Shown here: in pieces, positions 1 through 64,000 of the stretch
Position numbering within the stretch: position 1 is the first letter of the stretch
How the letters are laid out: each line of letters starts with the position of its first letter
DNA from: Amphibalanus amphitrite
Taxonomy: Eukaryota > Arthropoda > Thecostraca > Balanomorpha > Balanidae
Reading direction: 5' to 3'
NCBI RefSeq assembly: GCF_019059575.1
Contig: NW_024881825.1
Location: forward strand, 434,001 to 498,000
Length of the DNA stretch: 64,000 bases
Notes under the pieces: model-generated
The model's database searches: none
What the model saw: the letters and a program-made list of their open reading frames with translations, nothing else
What the model was told of the DNA's origin: nothing
Made by a program: the position numbers and the translations under genes

Positions 1-651
1 AAATGCATCGATAAAGACCAAAATACAAAATGGAGGAGAAGCATTTCACGAGACAAAAGCAGCACGGTGTTCTATATTAAATCAGATAGCTAGCACTGAA
101 TTTGAATAAGATTGTCCACAAAGGGATAAAGACGACAGTCATGCGAAACGCGAGTGAGAGAAGACAAAATAATAGAAGATGAAGAGTAATCACCAATAAA
201 CTCAGCAACAACATTCAAAAGTGCACGATAACAGGAATATATATTATGCCAAGATGAATCATGATGCCAAGGCATCATGACTGTGTGATGATTATGATAT
301 GTTTGTGTAAGTGTCAACCTTCATGGCATCGTAAGAGCTCTGTCAAAACACAAAGTGATGGAAAATAGGTGCTCACGAGTCTCCAAGAACACTGTTTCAG
401 GCTTCAGCTTAGTTCCTAAACACCAGCGCAAAAATGCTTCTTTTATGCTTTTACCTTAATTAAATATATGCCTCACAGATCGAAGAGCAAAATTGCAGCA
501 GTTAGATCTTGTCCTAAGTTTCACAGTGCTTACGTTGAATTCACTTGAGATTCTTGTTATACCTACCATTTTGTGGAGCTCGCAGATTTGATGCTGCATG
601 ACTTCCTACCAGCTCAGGCGATAAGAAACAAACAATAGGTAGCCTATATAG

Positions 652-1734
652 CAGTGGTCGGCAGGTCATTCGGGGTTGTGCCCCCTTTTTAGGCGCCAGG
701 CAGGGCCATTACCCCCACCTACCAGACCCCATTGCTGACACAACCAAGTTTACTGAAATTCCATACCTACCTTTCTGGAACTCTTTGGGTATTTCTGCAT
801 TTCCGATGCATCAAATTTAAAACATGACACTTCCTCCACAAAGCATTTAATATATCCCATTTAACCCTCGTACATATAGGGGCGGCGGGTGGTTTTTCGT
901 TAAAAGCTCACGTAAAAGCCGTTGGATCACGACCAAATTGTACCCTCGAGCCAATCTTTTTTTTTTTCTGTACCTGCCGGGGAAAACCTGAGGGCCAGTT
1001 TTACCAACAGAAAAATAGCCGCCTGCCGGAGTTTTTGCCTAAAAACCGCTTCACATACGTAAGCCGTAAGCGCGATGAGCATGTAAGTGGATAGGGCTTT
1101 ACCGTTTACGCTCCTTATGTGAAGCGGTCTTTAGGCGAAAAATTCCGGCAGGCGGCTATTTTTCTGTCGGTAAAACTGGCCTCTGGACCCATAATGATCA
1201 TTGGCTTATGAGCTTTTTCTGGAGATCATCTTGAGCCATAAAATATCACTTCAAGAAGTTATGGTGGGTCCCGATTTTCTCGACATTTGACCTCCTGAAT
1301 GAGACGAAATGACCAAGGACCTTAAAAATGGGCAGCAGCGGCTTCCTATAGTCACGGGTAATACGCCCGTTTTTTATGCACAGCTCCATCTCAGAGTCCG
1401 AGAGGCCGCGGGGGTCCGATCGACTCCTTCCCCTTACGTTAGCGGCTGAGGAAACGCCAACAGACGAGCGACGGTTAAAAATTGCAGGTGCTTTTGTACG
1501 GCTGTACGGAGCCGCGGTGAGATGGTGAGGCGAGCAGTACGTGAAAATCGGTATCTAATCAATGTGTGCTTTGCCTTTGACCTGGGCTAATCTTGGGATG
1601 CAACAGTCACGATGGTTTCATCAATGGAGCCACAAACTCTAAAAAGATAGGTTTTCTCAGAATCCCTCATTACCCCCACCGAAAGGGCTCCATTACCCCC
1701 AAAGTGGGCATGCCCCACCATTTGCCGACCCCTG
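652..1734. mobile_element. hAT-like non-autonomous transposon with 8-bp target duplication
   Basis: The left end CAGTGGTCGGCA and the inverted right end CAGGGGTCGGCA form hAT-type terminal repeats, with CCATTACCCCCA-type subterminal motifs on both sides. Both ends are flanked by the 8-bp duplication CTATATAG (644-651 and 1735-1742), which fixes the boundaries. No transposase frame is present. Another element (861-1442) lies inside. Confidence 0.85.
861..1442. mobile_element. TTAA-type (piggyBac-like) MITE nested in the hAT element
   Basis: Starts TTAACCCTCG and ends ACGTTAG (a TTAA site with one change). Both ends resemble the element at 57698-58547, including the CTTAAA..GGCTTCCT..CACGGGTAATACGC-type right part. 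The middle is a near-perfect hairpin: arms about 992-1063 and 1110-1183, containing AAATAGCCGCCTGCCGGA and its complement. Confidence 0.65.
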
Positions 1735-1742
1735 CTATATAG

Positions 1743-2036
1743 TCTGCATCACACACTGTACGGAAGGCGCGCCGTGCGGTCATTCAGCGGGCACGGCTCG
1801 GTCCGACCGGTACGCCGGCTGACCAGCCGTCAGTCTGACAGCAGCTCGACGGGCACACGCACAAACACGCACACAAACGCAGCTCTATGTGCAGCGGCAC
1901 AGCTCTGAGGCGCGGTCAGCGGGCCAGCGCCGGCCGGCGACAGCGAGCCGAGCGACGGCCGGCCGGCCGAGCCATGCGAGTCGGCCGGCCGGCCACACAG
2001 CCAGCCAGGGACAGGTGCGCAGCCCGACTAACTTAC
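1743..2036. other. start of the intron after e21, nothing recognised
   Basis: GC-rich sequence with CCGGCCGG motifs and a short ACACGCACAAACACGCAC run near 1855. I looked for the next tomosyn exon (FCFS / CSPSEIQ type) on the minus strand here and in 1-643 and did not find it. 1-643 is AT-richer and holds nothing I can name. Confidence 0.6.
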
Positions 2037-61577
<59,541 letters not shown>

Positions 61578-64000
61578 CTGCGTCAAGGAAATCCACACGG
61601 CAGCAGACGTAGACAACACATTTAGCGCACACTTTACATGGCAGTATGCGGCAGTATGTGCACCAAATAAAGCATAAAACAACACAACACAAAAACACAA
61701 GACAGAAACAGTATGCAGATTCCACTGTTGCTGAATGCTGATTTCACAAAGTTGGCTTTTATAGTAGTGGTAGCCAGGTAGGAGCTAGTAATGTCACAAA
61801 TCACAATATATGTACCAGCCAGTTCTTGGCACGCTCAACGGGAAGTCCAGAAAAAAACTGCCCAAATATGACTTCCTGTTTTACCACGCGTCATCAAAAT
61901 CCCGGCATAACTGTCAAAATAAAATAACGTGTAAACCGTATCCAGGCCAAAAGAAAACACATATTTTCATTCTAACATTCATTCCCTACAGCTGTAAGGG
62001 CAGATATTGCAAGCCACATCGATTTGTCTACCATCTGTATGGGCCCAGCACCGAACTGCGACCCGCTGTCGCCCATGGCCTCCCGGTGAAGGGCTGGAGA
62101 CGGGCTGGAAACTCGCGGTGAAGGGGTAGAGACTCGCGGCCCGCTCGGCACCGCGCAGAAGCCCCGACCACCGCCTCCGGGCAGGAAACGGATAGTTAAA
62201 CAGCGGTAACGAATTGCCCTGAAATAAGGCCAGACAGCCCGGTCCAAAGAATGGACGGACGGAGCCAATCACCGGGCTCCGCGCACCATCAATCTCTCGG
62301 CTCATCTGGCAGGGGCCATTTGAGGGCCGGCGGATCATCATTCCATCGGACGGTTCCACCCTTCCACTCCGTCCCACACACCGAGAGACGGACCATCACG
62401 TCAGCGGAGCGGCACATCACCTCGGGACCACCGTCACAGCGCGTCAGCTCTGCACCGACACCTCACATCACACCGACACCTTCTCCACGCCACACCGCGC
62501 GTTCCCAGCCGCCTCTCCACATCACCTCGGGACCGCCGTCACAGCGCGGTATTTCTGCACCGACACTCCACCAGTGACACACCCCACATCACCCTGACAA
62601 TACTGCACATCATCCTCGCACTAACCACTTCACATCACCGTGACGCCCTCTCCACATCACACCGAACCCTGTCCACATCATCCAAACAACCTCTCTACAT
62701 CACTCTCACACCAATCCCTTCATAGCACCCAGTTCCCTCTCCACAACACCGTGACACCCTCTCCACACCACACCGTCCCTAACCGCCGCTCCCCACCACC
62801 ACTCGTTGAGCCCCTCCCTCCCCTCCACCGCCCGGTCAGCACATGTCAGTCGTCTGACCGTTGACGGGCCGTATTCGGTCAGTTACGACCACCTGGTCAC
62901 TCGGGGGCCCTCCGAGCGGCGCCGGCCTTTGGAGGTGCTGCCAGCGCCGCCCACAGCCACCCTGACCGACGCCGGCGGCGGTGTATTTATCGTCCAACTT
63001 CGGCCGTCTCTCTTGCCCGGCGGCCGGGACTGACGTGGTCGGCGCACGGTATCAGCCGGCGCCGGCTGCAGGCCGGAGCGGAGGTCAGGTCAGGGCGAGC
63101 GGAGGTCAGGGCGGAGAGGGGCGAGCGGAGGTCAGGCCGGAGAGGGGCGAGCGGAGGTCAGGGTGGGGCGGGGCGAGCGGAGGTCAGGGCGGGGCGGGGC
63201 GGGGCGAGCGGAGGTCAGAGCGGGGCGAGCGGAGGTCAGGCTGCTGAGTGTCGCCAACAGGCATGTGGTATCCACAGTCAGCGACTTGGAGCCTTCGTGA
63301 ACAAAATTTCAGCACCACTTTCTCATTTTTCTTGCCATGTAACCATACAGAACACTCTCATACCATTCAGCAGCACCGACCCTGTTCGGCAGGCGGCAGC
63401 TCGAGATGACCCGTCGTCCCAGAGCGCCCGGCACCAGCCAAGCGTGCAGTCCTCACCGCTAAGCGTGCATTTCGCCATTACACACGCGTGGCCGCCGCTG
63501 CCATTTATCGGAAGCGCGCTCCGGCGGCGGATTCAATTTCCTAACGATCGGCGGCGGCGCTCGACTGTGTCATGGCTCGCGAGCCTCCTTCATCGAGCGG
63601 CCATCGGCGGAGGCTATCAAATCGCCGCCGGCAGAGTGGTCCAGCTCGAATGGCGACGGAACTGCCGACAACGTTTAATACTGACGGCACGAACGGCAAA
63701 CATTCGACCACTTTACGACGGTGAACACGTCTGAGCCGTGAGAAAATTGGCCGAGCGCCGGCGACTGCGGCACGTTGTCCCGCCCAACGCCGTTTATTAG
63801 TCTCGCCGTGCTTTTGTGAATTTCCTCACAAGAAAACATCGCGGCACGCCTAGATAAACAAATAACACCCAAAAGCCTGGCAGACAGATATGCATTGGCT
63901 GGGGCTGAATTGGCGGGTTCGGGCCGGGCCGGCGCGGCGGCCAGTGCTGATAGCAGCACACGACCAGCCGCCGCGCCGGCCGGCCGGACAGTGCCGTCGA
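61578..64000. other. intron upstream of e1
   Basis: 62400-62800 has CACATCACCTCGGGACC / CACATCACACCGACACC-like repeats. 63070-63245 repeats GCGAGCGGAGGTCAGGGCGG six to seven times. No earlier tomosyn exon, start codon or promoter could be supported. Confidence 0.5.

Overview
This is eukaryotic, intron-rich, GC-rich nuclear DNA, full of CCGGCCGG-type motifs, minisatellites and non-autonomous DNA transposons. No prokaryotic gene organisation is present. The one host gene recognised runs along nearly the whole minus strand. It is tomosyn (syntaxin-binding protein 5 / STXBP5 family), the double WD40-propeller, Lgl-related regulator of SNARE-driven exocytosis. I identified 21 consecutive coding exons (e1-e21, 61577 down to 2037, 2641 nt, 879 whole codons). 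Every donor/acceptor phase agrees with the next exon, and the order matches the tomosyn protein. The 5' exons lie beyond 64000. The 3' exons, including the C-terminal R-SNARE-like helix, lie below position 1. The tomosyn sequence (for example the extra segment DPMLAIWGQQMFVNED in e21) looks arthropod-like. A barnacle or other crustacean is my guess from base composition, not a demonstrated fact.

Layout from the 5' end of the gene (high coordinates): the intron upstream of e1 with short GC-rich repeats (61578-64000); e1; intron 1 (about 10 kb) with a TA-flanked TIR element at 56945-59836 that carries two nested elements, and a mariner-like MITE at 54034-54832; e2-e3; intron 3 (about 11.9 kb) with a young LTR retrotransposon at 40919-45505 in antisense orientation; e4-e6; intron 6 (about 10.2 kb), mostly minisatellite (25.4-30.0 kb); e7; e8; intron 8 (about 8 kb) with a P-like TIR element and a TTAA-flanked element; then a dense block e9-e21 (11.7-2.0 kb) with short introns; then a hAT MITE at 652-1734 near the window start.

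The most unusual property is that many introns contain tandem repeats built from the gene's own exon-intron junctions. At least twelve of the 21 exons (e1, e5, e7, e8, e11, e12, e13 on both sides, e14, e16, e18, e19, e20) have one to about twenty extra copies of their last or first 15-60 coding bases together with the adjoining splice donor or acceptor, always on the intron side. At e8 the extension is exactly ten 30-bp units, fully open in frame. Each unit ends in its own CAG|GT donor, so alternative donor use could add a decapeptide (YDLGTAKQNR and variants) 0-10 times without changing frame. At e7 and e18 the intron reads into a stop at once, so the distal donors there could not be productive.
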